Positions 1 to 6,892 of a stretch of 9,202 nt of DNA are shown here, piece by piece. Origin of the DNA: UBA2040 sp965660955 (GTDB taxonomy: Bacteria > Bacteroidota > Bacteroidia > Flavobacteriales_D > Crocinitomicaceae); contig CBFIBY010000110.1 in NCBI GenBank assembly GCA_965660955.1, positions 1-9,202 on the forward strand, in the 5' to 3' direction. The notes below the pieces were generated by a model that saw only the letters and a list, made by a program, of their open reading frames with translations, was not told the origin of the DNA and ran no database searches. Within the stretch, counting starts at the first letter, position 1, and the number at the start of each line of letters is the position of its first letter. The position numbers and the translations under genes are program-made.

Positions 1-828
1 GTCAATCTTCAAAAAACACGCTTTTTGGCCCAAAGAGAATTTCAAAAGCGCATATTTGCGAGCAATGAAGTCTATTCTAAGATTGTCACCCCCGACTATT
101 ACGAAAACGTAAATCGAGACGAACTGGTGACATTTTTCAAGAAAAACTATTTGTCTGGTTTGACGAAAGTTTCTTTAGTTGGAGATTTTGAACCACAACA
201 AGTCCATCATTTTGTTGAAGAATTCAAATCTTGGGCTATTGACCACAAGGTCCAACATCTTGATGAAATGAAAAATGAAGCAGGATCGTTCCATGTTGAA
301 AAGGAAGGAGCCTTGCAAACCGCTATTCGTGTCGGACGAATTATGTTCAATAAAAAGCATCCAGATTATACAGATTTTACGGTTTTAAACACCATTTTGG
401 GAGATTATTTCGGGAGTCGATTAATGACCAACATTCGCGAGGATAAAGGCTATACCTATGGTATTGGCTCTATGATCGCCGAATACAACGATTTCGGTTA
501 TTTTATGATTGGAACGGAAGTCGGAAAAGAGGTAAAAGACGCCACCTTGATTGAAATTCAAAATGAATTTCGAAGACTTCGTGAAGAATTAGTTCCAATT
601 GAAGAACTAAATTTGGTAAAAAACTATCTTCTGGGTCAATTGTTGAAAAGTGCTGACGGACCATATTCAATGATGGATTTGTACTTAAGTGCTCAAGTTC
701 ATGGCAAAGATTTGGAGTTTTATAACGAATCAATTCGAAAAATACAACAGATAACACCGGAACGAATTCAAGAATTAGCCCAAAAATATTTAATCTGGGA
801 AGAAATGAGTGTAGTCTCAGCCGGTTGA
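1..828 (+). CDS. M16 family (insulinase/pitrilysin-like) zinc peptidase or its non-catalytic partner, C-terminal part (5' truncated)
   Basis: The frame is open from base 1 and ends at a TGA (826-828), giving 275 residues of a protein that normally has about 420. The window edge removes the N-terminal half. The TTG at 25 is internal, not a start. The visible part fits the M16 C-terminal domain (PF05193 type). First comes a VTPDYYENV...ELVTFFKKNY stretch followed by VSLVGDF, typical of the domain's entry. Then comes the hallmark segment SRL-x4-RE-x-KGYTYGIGS at about 415-471, with the Arg (codon 418-420) and Tyr (codon 457-459) pair that contacts substrate in this family. The zinc-binding HxxEH motif lies in the missing part, so I cannot tell an active subunit from the inactive partner that Bacteroidota often encode next to it. 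The family cleaves peptides in the periplasm or cytoplasm. No terminator is visible before the next gene. Confidence 0.88.
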   Translation, partial: VNLQKTRFLAQREFQKRIFASNEVYSKIVTPDYYENVNRDELVTFFKKNYLSGLTKVSLVGDFEPQQVHHFVEEFKSWAIDHKVQHLDEMKNEAGSFHVEKEGALQTAIRVGRIMFNKKHPDYTDFTVLNTILGDYFGSRLMTNIREDKGYTYGIGSMIAEYNDFGYFMIGTEVGKEVKDATLIEIQNEFRRLREELVPIEELNLVKNYLLGQLLKSADGPYSMMDLYLSAQVHGKDLEFYNESIRKIQQITPERIQELAQKYLIWEEMSVVSAG

Positions 829-903
829 TTTTTCTAGCTTTTTCGCAACCATTGCTCATTTTTTGCGTTTATACTATAACGAACTAATTCTCGTTATTTG
901 ACT

Positions 904-2934
904 ATGTTTTACAGACGATTCTGTCTTCTTGTACTTCTTTTGGTTTCGAGCCTCACAAATTTTGCGTTTTCAGCGAGAAGTGGAATGCTTTTGCCTCCAC
1001 CAAATTGGGAGTGTATTCAAACGATTGGTGGTGATGTGGTTTTAAATTGGACAGCTGTTCCAGATCCAGGCAATAACTTTATCCAATATGAAGTACATAG
1101 CCAGGAAGACGGTTTGATTGCTGTGATTCCAAACATTAATACAACCACCTACACACATCTTGGAGTCAACTCAGCAAAGAATTATTTTATTGTTGTAGTA
1201 GACAATGTATCTGGACCAACCTCCAGTGCAATTTATCAGAATTTATTTTTAACAGTCAACAATCCGAATAACGGAACGGCATTATTGAATTGGAATAATA
1301 CGAACTATCCTTTGGCGGCTCCGCCAGCTCAACCAATTGATATAAACTGGGAATACCCAACGGGTGTTTGGAACGTTCGCGACAGTGTTACTAGTCCTAC
1401 TACATTCTATATCGACACGATTGATGTTTGTCAAGCTTTTTTGAACTACCAAATCTCCTTTCCTGGAAACGGATGTGATTTTACCTCAAACATAGTTGGG
1501 GATATATTTGAAGATAAAATTTCTCCAGACATTCCAATTGTTTCGAGCGTTACCATTGATAGTTTGACAGGACTCGTTACAGTAACTTGGAATGTAAATG
1601 CACAAGATGACACCTATGGCTACGTAGTTTATTTGCAAAACTCTGCAGGCAATGTGGTGGAATTAGATACCGTTTGGGGTTTGAATACGACAACTTACAC
1701 GTACTCTGAAACAACGAATGCCGGAGCACTCACATATTCAGTGGCAGCTTTTGACAGTTGTTTTACAACTTCGACACCTCCAACGTATCAAACCTCAGCC
1801 AAGGCCGATGTTCATACTACTGTCTATTTAGACGGACATTATGACCCATGTGGATCTGTCGGCGTTTTGGATTGGACAGCTTATGTTGGTTGGGCGAACG
1901 TCGATCATTACGACATCTATATTCAACCTGTTGGTGGTCCATGGGCAAATGTTTTTACTACCTCTGCGCTTCAACATTCTCATATATTCACAGCCACGGG
2001 CAATTATAATGTCGTCATCATAGCCGTGAATGCTGATGGACGAGAAAGTGCTTCGAATAAGCTGACCTTGAACGTTTCAACAAATGGTGCACCAAGTATA
2101 AATTACATTCTTTCGGCTAGCGTTATTGATCAAGAAGTGTTTATTCGACATTTAGTCGATACTTCAGGAAATGTCAGTGAAATTGCTTTCGAACGTATGC
2201 GCAAGGATGGAACGTTTTATGAAATTGGACGCCAATCTGTTTTTCTACCTATAACTTCTATTACTGACGAAGAGGCAAATGTTGAGGAAGTAAACGCTTA
2301 TCGTGCTGTTGTAATTGATAGTTGTGGCTACAAAACAACAATTTCAGATACAGCCTACACAACAGTTTTAAGCATTGAAAGTGATTCAATCAATTATATC
2401 AATAGCGTCTCATGGACACCATACATTGGTTTTGACGGTATAATTCAACGATACGACTTATTCCGAATTGTTGATGGGATTCAAAGCCCTACTCCAGTTG
2501 CTTCAGTAGGACCAAACACTTTAACATTTGATGACAACGTGGAAAACGAATTCGTTAGAAATGAGCTATGTTATTATGTTGTGGCAGTCGAGAATACTAA
2601 TTCATATGGTTATGCCGAACATGCCAATAGCAACGTAGATTGTAGTGAATTTACTCCAGCAGTTTATATTCCTACTGCTTTTACACCTGGAGGATTTAAT
2701 CCGATTTTCATACCTAAATACACCTACATGAAACTTCCCTTTTTCTACATGGAGATTTTCAATCGATGGGGTGAAACAGTTTTCCAAACGGAAGACCCAC
2801 TAAAGGGATGGAACGGAAAGGTTTTTGACTCAATACTGGACGCTCCCGACGGCGTATACATCTATAAAATTCGTTTTTATGGTATTGAGGATAAGGAAAT
2901 GCTATTCAATGGACACGTGAACTTACTCCGATAG
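904..2934 (+). CDS. secreted fibronectin-III-like multidomain protein with type B T9SS (gliding motility-associated) C-terminal domain
   Basis: This encodes 676 residues from ATG 904. A TTG at 898 is in frame, but the ATG starts a clean signal peptide: basic MFYRRF, then a Leu/Val-rich core, then a likely cut near AFSA (about residue 24). Export would be by Sec. The body is a chain of Ig/fibronectin-III-like beta domains at about residues 30-118, 207-305, 307-395, 395-490 and 490-585, with a less clear one between 120 and 205. Typical phrases are VTVTWN, LDWTAYVGW, YSVAAFDSC and AVVIDSCGYK; the recurring DSC is usual in these Bacteroidota domains. The last 90 residues (about 587-676) are the CHU_C/TIGR04131 domain: VYIPTAFTP, FNRWGETVF, GWNGKVF, APDGVYIYKI. 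This sends the protein through the type IX system to the surface or medium. The role is probably adhesive or structural; no enzyme motif was seen. It follows the peptidase gene by 75 bases and precedes the glycosyltransferase by 15. Confidence 0.9.
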   Translation: MFYRRFCLLVLLLVSSLTNFAFSARSGMLLPPPNWECIQTIGGDVVLNWTAVPDPGNNFIQYEVHSQEDGLIAVIPNINTTTYTHLGVNSAKNYFIVVVDNVSGPTSSAIYQNLFLTVNNPNNGTALLNWNNTNYPLAAPPAQPIDINWEYPTGVWNVRDSVTSPTTFYIDTIDVCQAFLNYQISFPGNGCDFTSNIVGDIFEDKISPDIPIVSSVTIDSLTGLVTVTWNVNAQDDTYGYVVYLQNSAGNVVELDTVWGLNTTTYTYSETTNAGALTYSVAAFDSCFTTSTPPTYQTSAKADVHTTVYLDGHYDPCGSVGVLDWTAYVGWANVDHYDIYIQPVGGPWANVFTTSALQHSHIFTATGNYNVVIIAVNADGRESASNKLTLNVSTNGAPSINYILSASVIDQEVFIRHLVDTSGNVSEIAFERMRKDGTFYEIGRQSVFLPITSITDEEANVEEVNAYRAVVIDSCGYKTTISDTAYTTVLSIESDSINYINSVSWTPYIGFDGIIQRYDLFRIVDGIQSPTPVASVGPNTLTFDDNVENEFVRNELCYYVVAVENTNSYGYAEHANSNVDCSEFTPAVYIPTAFTPGGFNPIFIPKYTYMKLPFFYMEIFNRWGETVFQTEDPLKGWNGKVFDSILDAPDGVYIYKIRFYGIEDKEMLFNGHVNLLR

Positions 2935-2937
2935 TTT

Positions 2938-2945
2938 TATCTTTG
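2938..2945 (+). promoter_or_regulatory. Bacteroidota -7 promoter element (TAnnTTTG) for the glycosyltransferase gene
   Basis: TATCTTTG matches all fixed positions of the TAnnTTTG -7 consensus used by the primary sigma factor in Bacteroidota. It sits in the 15-base gap between the preceding stop and the GTG at 2950. The upstream -33 TTG is poor: GTG at 2917-2919, 18 bases away, has one mismatch. Transcription would be expected to start about 4-7 bases after the box, on or next to the start codon. Confidence 0.6.
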
Positions 2946-2949
2946 CTCA

Positions 2950-3912
2950 GTGAAGAAATTCCTGATTATTCAAACGGCATTTTTAGGCGATGTTATTTTA
3001 GCGACTCCTGTTGCAATGACTTTACGTGAAAACTATCCCGATTCGGAAATTCACTTTTTAGTGAAGAAGGGAAATGAATCTCTTCTTGAAAATCACAAAG
3101 CCATTTCTAAAGTTTGGGTGTTCGATAAAAAAGCGGGTAAAATCAAGAACATTTTTCAATTGGGCAAATCCTTTCGAAAGGAAAAGTTTGATGCGATCCT
3201 GAATCTTCACCGATTCGCTAGTTCTGGTCTGATAGCGACACTTGCTCAAGGTAAAAAAACATATGGATTCAAGAAAAACCCGATGTCATTTACATACACT
3301 CAGTCTTTTCCGCACGAAATAGGGAATGGACAGCATGAAGTGGATCGAAATTTGAGTTTACTCAGTAACATTTCAGTTCAGAAGATTATTCGGCGACCTG
3401 CGTTATTCCCAAGTCAAAGAGATTTTGAACAGATCAATGATTTTAAATCGGAAACTTACTACTGTTTGGCGCCAGCGAGCGTTTGGGCCACAAAACAATT
3501 ACCTCATGATAAATGGGCGGAATTGATACAAATCCTAGCGAAAAAGGGGAAAGTCATTCTACTTGGGAGTCCGGATGATGCAGAACAATGTTCTAAAATA
3601 ATATCGGATTCGGGACAGGAAGCAACAAACTTAGCAGGTAAGCTTTCCTTGTTACAGTCCGCAGCTTTAATGAAAACAGCAACGCGGAATTACGTGAACG
3701 ACTCAGGTCCATTACATTTAGCTTCAGCCGTGAATGCGCCCGTTACCGCATTTTTCTGTTCTACAATACCCAACTTTGGATTTGGTCCCTTAAGTGATGA
3801 GGCCGAGATTCGAGAAACTCAAGAAGACTTGAGTTGCAGGCCTTGTGGATTACACGGATTTAAAGTTTGTCCAGAAGGGCACTTCAAATGCGGGGAAATC
3901 TCGGTAGAATAA
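2950..3912 (+). CDS. glycosyltransferase family 9 protein, ADP-heptose:LPS heptosyltransferase-like
   Basis: This is a 320-residue protein with a GTG start, slightly short for GT9 enzymes (about 340). GTG is required because the first strand, KKFLIIQTAFLGD, carries the family's N-terminal GD motif; Asp14 aligns with the catalytic Asp13 described for WaaC, from memory. The N-terminal Rossmann-like half is followed by a nucleotide-sugar-binding half: APASVWATKQLP (residues 174-185, with the conserved Lys182), VILLGSPDD (202-210), and DSGPLHLASA (251-260), the strongest family signature. The tail has four cysteines (296, 299, 307, 314) in a CxxC-x7-C-x6-C pattern, seen in Bacteroidota members. 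The expected role is transfer of heptose, or another sugar from an NDP/ADP donor, to lipid A-core on the cytoplasmic face of the inner membrane. The exact sugar and acceptor cannot be read from sequence. It has its own promoter-like box and ends just before a strong terminator. Confidence 0.9.
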   Translation: MKKFLIIQTAFLGDVILATPVAMTLRENYPDSEIHFLVKKGNESLLENHKAISKVWVFDKKAGKIKNIFQLGKSFRKEKFDAILNLHRFASSGLIATLAQGKKTYGFKKNPMSFTYTQSFPHEIGNGQHEVDRNLSLLSNISVQKIIRRPALFPSQRDFEQINDFKSETYYCLAPASVWATKQLPHDKWAELIQILAKKGKVILLGSPDDAEQCSKIISDSGQEATNLAGKLSLLQSAALMKTATRNYVNDSGPLHLASAVNAPVTAFFCSTIPNFGFGPLSDEAEIRETQEDLSCRPCGLHGFKVCPEGHFKCGEISVE

Positions 3913-3921
3913 ATCCATAAA

Positions 3922-3953
3922 AAAAATGGTGACAATCTTATGCCACCATTTTT
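3922..3953. terminator. bidirectional rho-independent terminator between convergent genes
   Basis: Perfect 10-bp inverted repeat AAAAATGGTG (3922-3931) / CACCATTTTT (3944-3953) around a 12-base loop. An A-run lies on the left (3919-3926) and a T-rich run on the right, so U-tracts form in both directions. It lies 9 bases after the stop of the glycosyltransferase gene and 21 bases beyond the stop of the minus-strand secreted-protein gene, and should serve both. Confidence 0.85.
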
Positions 3954-3974
3954 ATTATTTTTTTCTTGATTGTG

Positions 3975-5966
3975 TTATTTTTTGACGATTCGATAGTTCA
4001 GTGATTGATTGTTTTCACTTATTACCGTCACATAATAAACTCCTGCCTCAAGTAAAGATAAATCAGATGATAAAGATGATTGATTTACAATTTTGAATTC
4101 AATCACTTTCCCTTGTACATCACGAATAAAAACTTCTTTAATTAATTGATTATTTGAACTTTCAACTGTAAACTTTCCTTGTGTAGGATTCGGATACACT
4201 TTGAAGTCGGAAGTCTTTAGTTCTTCAATTCCAACATTACTAACCGAGAAACAATCCGACGTATCCGTGCACGAAGAACTTGACGTTACAACTGCATAAT
4301 TTCCATTCGTCGTAGGTGTGAAGGTTTGATTTGTTTCACCGGAAATTGGGGAGTTATCCGAACAATCAATCCATTGGTAGGTTACTACAGCGGCTATAAA
4401 ATCTGCTGTCAATGTTCCATTACCATTATCCGTTATTGTATTCTGCTCAGTAAATAATGTCAAAGTCAACTCAATAATCGAATCACATCCTGTTGAGGTA
4501 AATATCGTATCTGAATAAATACCTGAAGTTGTATACGTTTGGTTATTAAACGGCCACAAATAAGAATCACATGCGTTGATTGAAACAGTAGACATAGAAA
4601 CCGAACCGATGGTCAAATCCAATTCAACCACTGAATCACAACCGGAAGCATTCGGAATAGTGTCAAAATAAGATCCTGAATTGGTATAGGTTACTCCATT
4701 TTGAGCCCATAAATAATCCGAACACGAACTGACAACAACCGTCGAAGAAGTTGAACTATTAACCGTAAGGTCTAGCATGATAATCGAATCACAACCTGTA
4801 GATGTAAGAATTGTGTCGTTGTACATTCCTGAAGTCGAATAAATCATCCCGTTTTGTGACCAAAAATAATTTCCGCAACCTGATGCAGTTACTATTGTCG
4901 GTGCAATTGGCGTAATGGTCAAATCTAAAATCACAATTGAATCACAACCTGCTGAAGACGTTAAAGTATCATTGTACATCCCAGATGCGGAATAGCTAAC
5001 ACCGTTTTGCGACCAAACATAATCGGTACAGCTAGAAGCCGCGACCGTTGTTGGCGGAATTGGTGTTATTGTCAAATCCAATGTATATACCGAATCGCAT
5101 CCCGCTGAAATTGTTACGGTATCGTAATACATCCCAGTCGTTGTGTATGTTGCGCCATTTTGCGACCACACATAATCGCCGCAATACGACACAGTTTGCG
5201 TTGAAGTATTATTAACAATGTTCAAAATATGCGTTGTATAATTCGACGAGTTACCTGTCATCGTAAATCCACTTATTGGATTTGAATTCGTTGGGTTCAC
5301 CTCATCAATCAAAGAAGTAATTGCCGTGTTGTTGGATGTCGCTATACCTTCATCCATTTTAAAATATGCCGCCAAACCAGCCGGTGTCCCACACAATTCT
5401 TGATTGTAATTCGCTGCGATTTCAGCAGCAGAAAGTGGAACGGACCAAATTCGGACATCATCCAAACCTCCGAATAAATCTGTACTTGAATTCAAATCTG
5501 TACGGATACCAATTGTAAGCGGATTTGCACTTGTTGCTGGTGTATTCAACGCAATGGCAATATCACCTTGAACATCCAACACTCCGTCAACATACAATTT
5601 GTATTTATTACTTGAAGCAGCAGCGTCATATACCACTGTGATATGGTGCCAAAAATTGTTGGCAATGTTTGCGCTGCCATTGAGTCCGCCTCCGCCTATT
5701 TCAATTCTAGCAACATTAGAAGATGAATTCATTTTGAGGGAGAAACGCGCACCATTTCCACCAGATGTTACTCCCATGTCCACAAAGAACATTTGAGATG
5801 AAGAGGAAGTACCTCGATACCACAACTGCACTGTTCGAGAACCCGAGCCGGATATTCCGTTGAAACCTGTTTGTATGTAATCGCCTCCGCCATCAAACTG
5901 TAAACCAGTATATTGGGCCATTGCGAAACTAGGGAGAAGTAAAATTAATTGGAGAATTCTTTTCAT
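3975..5966 (-). CDS. secreted LamG-like protein with five 51-residue repeats and a type A T9SS sorting domain
   Basis: This encodes 663 residues. The signal peptide is MKRILQLILLLPSFAMA with a likely cut before Gln18. Residues about 20-190 form a concanavalin/LamG-like jelly roll (PF13385 type): LQFDGGGDYIQTG, VQLWYRG, WHHITVVYD, KLYVDGVL, GGLDDVRIWSVPLSAAEI. After a linker with FKMDEG, residues 254-506 are five repeats with an exact 51-residue period (see the repeat entry). Residues about 509-577 look like a PKD/Ig-like domain (VTYQWIDC, GNYAVVTSSS, DTSDCFSV). Residues about 583-663 are the Por_Secre_tail/TIGR04183 signal: VYPNPTQGKF, VFIRDVQGKV, LEAGVYYVTV, ending in YRIVKK. The protein should cross the outer membrane by T9SS and be anchored or released. 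LamG suggests glycan or protein binding; no catalytic motif was seen. It is a single gene, convergent with the glycosyltransferase gene. The start has no Shine-Dalgarno sequence, as is usual in this phylum. Confidence 0.92.
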   Translation of the reverse strand: MKRILQLILLLPSFAMAQYTGLQFDGGGDYIQTGFNGISGSGSRTVQLWYRGTSSSSQMFFVDMGVTSGGNGARFSLKMNSSSNVARIEIGGGGLNGSANIANNFWHHITVVYDAAASSNKYKLYVDGVLDVQGDIAIALNTPATSANPLTIGIRTDLNSSTDLFGGLDDVRIWSVPLSAAEIAANYNQELCGTPAGLAAYFKMDEGIATSNNTAITSLIDEVNPTNSNPISGFTMTGNSSNYTTHILNIVNNTSTQTVSYCGDYVWSQNGATYTTTGMYYDTVTISAGCDSVYTLDLTITPIPPTTVAASSCTDYVWSQNGVSYSASGMYNDTLTSSAGCDSIVILDLTITPIAPTIVTASGCGNYFWSQNGMIYSTSGMYNDTILTSTGCDSIIMLDLTVNSSTSSTVVVSSCSDYLWAQNGVTYTNSGSYFDTIPNASGCDSVVELDLTIGSVSMSTVSINACDSYLWPFNNQTYTTSGIYSDTIFTSTGCDSIIELTLTLFTEQNTITDNGNGTLTADFIAAVVTYQWIDCSDNSPISGETNQTFTPTTNGNYAVVTSSSSCTDTSDCFSVSNVGIEELKTSDFKVYPNPTQGKFTVESSNNQLIKEVFIRDVQGKVIEFKIVNQSSLSSDLSLLEAGVYYVTVISENNQSLNYRIVKK
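4449..5207 (-). repeat. five tandem 153-bp (51-codon) coding repeats
   Basis: Within the LamG-like gene, five units run on the minus strand at about 5207-5055, 5054-4902, 4901-4749, 4748-4596 and 4595-4449. The first Cys of each unit is residue 262, 313, 364, 415 and 466, a spacing of exactly 51 each time. A second Cys follows 28 residues after each first one. The unit consensus is C-x2-Y-x-W, then QNG-x2-Y-x3-G-x-Y-x-DT, then GCDS-x4-LDLT. The last unit is the most diverged (WPFNNQTY replaces WSQNGxxY). Repeats of this CDS...LDLT kind are widespread in secreted Bacteroidota proteins. The Cys pair could form one disulfide per unit. Confidence 0.9.
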
Positions 5967-5992
5967 TGTTTTGATTTAGTTATATGGTAAAA

Positions 5993-6047
5993 TGGTTACA
6001 ACCAAATGGCTGCGTGTAAGTCATACGTTCATAAAACAATAATTGTT
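5993..6047. promoter_or_regulatory. two short palindromes in the divergent spacer (possible operators, weak)
   Basis: The 183-base spacer between the divergent starts at 5966 (-) and 6150 (+) contains a perfect 12-base palindrome TGGTTACAACCA (5993-6004) and a perfect 13-base odd palindrome AACAATAATTGTT (6035-6047). The first lies 27 bases upstream of the minus-strand start codon. No exact TAnnTTTG box was found in either direction. A regulatory role is only a possibility, because short palindromes are common in AT-rich spacers. Confidence 0.2.
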
Positions 6048-6149
6048 GCTTCAAAAGATCAAATTCTTCAACGAATGTTTGTGTGTTTTTTCTTGAAGTG
6101 CTCTACATCCACTTTTCTATTCTTATTATTTTTATCAAAAAGTAATCAG

Positions 6150-6344
6150 ATGACAGAATTAACTACACAACAAGAAGAATCTATAAAAGAAGAAATTGCT
6201 ACATTAAAGGCAACTTTAACGGGTGAATTGTTTCAAGATATGGAAACGCAGCAAAAAATTTATGATTTAAAGGTAAAATTGAATCCCGAAATTGTTGCTA
6301 ACCCAGAATTGGATACTGAAGAATGTTTGAGCTGCGGAGCTTAA
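6150..6344 (+). CDS. small conserved-looking acidic protein with C-terminal CxxC
   Basis: This is a 64-residue protein beginning MTELTTQQEE. The same frame stays open back to 6006, but the upstream 48 codons read as low-complexity Phe/Leu/Cys/Lys noise, so ATG 6150 is preferred. The composition is that of a small soluble protein. A Glu/Lys-rich, probably helical N-terminal half (residues about 5-42, with coiled-coil tendency) is followed by KLNPEIVANPEL. A short acidic tail then ends in EECLSCGA, with Cys59 and Cys62 as a CxxC only two residues from the end. I do not recognise a named family. I have an uncertain impression that similar mini-proteins occur in other Flavobacteriales. The CxxC could bind a metal or act in redox, but a single pair would need a partner or a dimer for zinc. 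Its TAA is immediately followed by the stop codon of the convergent acetyltransferase gene. Confidence 0.72.
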   Translation: MTELTTQQEESIKEEIATLKATLTGELFQDMETQQKIYDLKVKLNPEIVANPELDTEECLSCGA

Positions 6345-6854
6345 TTATAGTCTCTTCTCCATCACAAAATCGTTCATAAAAAACCCATTACCGATATCAA
6401 TATCTTCCGTTTCTATGGTTTTGAAACCTCCTTTTTCATAAAAAGTGACGGCGTTATTGAATCTATTAACGTTGAGATGAAGAAATTTTAAGTTTAGTTC
6501 TTTGGCAAACTGCTCTGTTTGCTCCATCATCCATTTACCTATTCTTTTTCCTTGGTGAGCTGGATTTAGATAAATCTTATGAATTCGTAGTTTACCTTCT
6601 GCAGGGAAATTTGGTTCAACCCCAACGAATCCAACATTCTCATGTAATTGTTTTGCCAAAAAGAAAACATGCCCCTTTTCAAACTGTTGATTTAGCTTGT
6701 CCATATCATACATCCATTTCAACATATAGTCAATCTGCTCCATTGTCAGAATATCCTTAAAAGCCGAAGGCCAAATAATCCAAGCTAATCTATTAACCTC
6801 TTTCAGATCAACTTTAGAACACCTTTTAAACGTTAAATTTTGATGTTTTTTCAT
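6345..6854 (-). CDS. GNAT family N-acetyltransferase
   Basis: This is a 169-residue single-domain protein of normal GNAT length. Strand 4 and motif A read KLRIHKIYLNPAHQGKRIG (residues 88-106), where the acetyl-CoA pyrophosphate loop is Q101-G-K-R-I-G106. The usual fourth-position Gly is Arg here, a variation tolerated in some members. Motif B is LNVNRFNNAVTFYEKGGF (residues 127-144); Tyr139 is in the position of the usual general acid. The C-terminal strand is FFMNDFVMEKRL. The reaction is acetyl transfer from acetyl-CoA to an amine; the substrate cannot be inferred. It starts at ATG 6854 and is divergent from the outer-membrane protein gene, with only 38 bases between start codons. Its end abuts the small CxxC protein gene with no gap and no terminator between them. 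Confidence 0.9.
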   Translation of the reverse strand: MKKHQNLTFKRCSKVDLKEVNRLAWIIWPSAFKDILTMEQIDYMLKWMYDMDKLNQQFEKGHVFFLAKQLHENVGFVGVEPNFPAEGKLRIHKIYLNPAHQGKRIGKWMMEQTEQFAKELNLKFLHLNVNRFNNAVTFYEKGGFKTIETEDIDIGNGFFMNDFVMEKRL

Positions 6855-6872
6855 GAATTCCTATTAACTTTC
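6840..6872 (+). promoter_or_regulatory. probable Bacteroidota promoter for the outer-membrane protein gene
   Basis: TTG (6840-6842), 22 bases, then TAACTTTC (6865-6872), which is one mismatch from TAnnTTTG (last G is C). The spacer is within the range reported for Flavobacterium promoters. A start site would fall about 6876-6880, leaving a leader of roughly 13-17 bases before ATG 6893. The -33 element lies inside the first codons of the divergent acetyltransferase gene. In the other direction TATATTTA (complement of 6874-6881) is also one mismatch from the -7 box but has no -33 TTG. Confidence 0.4.
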
Positions 6873-6892
6873 GTAAATATAAACATGAAATC

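Noticed and set aside
503..859. Minus-strand open frame opposite the M16 peptidase
   Set aside because: The plus strand carries clear M16 motifs over the same bases; the reverse frame has no recognisable features.
863..892. Possible promoter TTG-N19-TAATTCTC before the gene at 904
   Set aside because: The spacing is right, but the -7 box has two mismatches in its most conserved half (TCTC for TTTG). TTATTTG at 894-900 is also incomplete and badly spaced.
898..903. In-frame TTG start six bases before ATG 904 of the type B T9SS protein
   Set aside because: The ATG gives a standard signal peptide; the TTG adds only two residues and is a rarer start.
4449..5207. Regular 153-bp repeats as a CRISPR or non-coding array
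   Set aside because: Repeats are in frame, diverged at the DNA level, far longer than CRISPR repeats and have no spacer structure; they are protein repeats.
5599..5796. Plus-strand open frame opposite the LamG domain
   Set aside because: It lies wholly inside a well-supported minus-strand gene and its translation shows no protein-like pattern.
6006..6149. 48-codon N-terminal extension of the small CxxC protein, including a signal-peptide-like hydrophobic run after ATG 6075
   Set aside because: The stretch is Phe/Leu/Cys/Lys low-complexity typical of translated AT-rich spacer, lies in the promoter region, and the sequence from ATG 6150 alone has coherent protein character.
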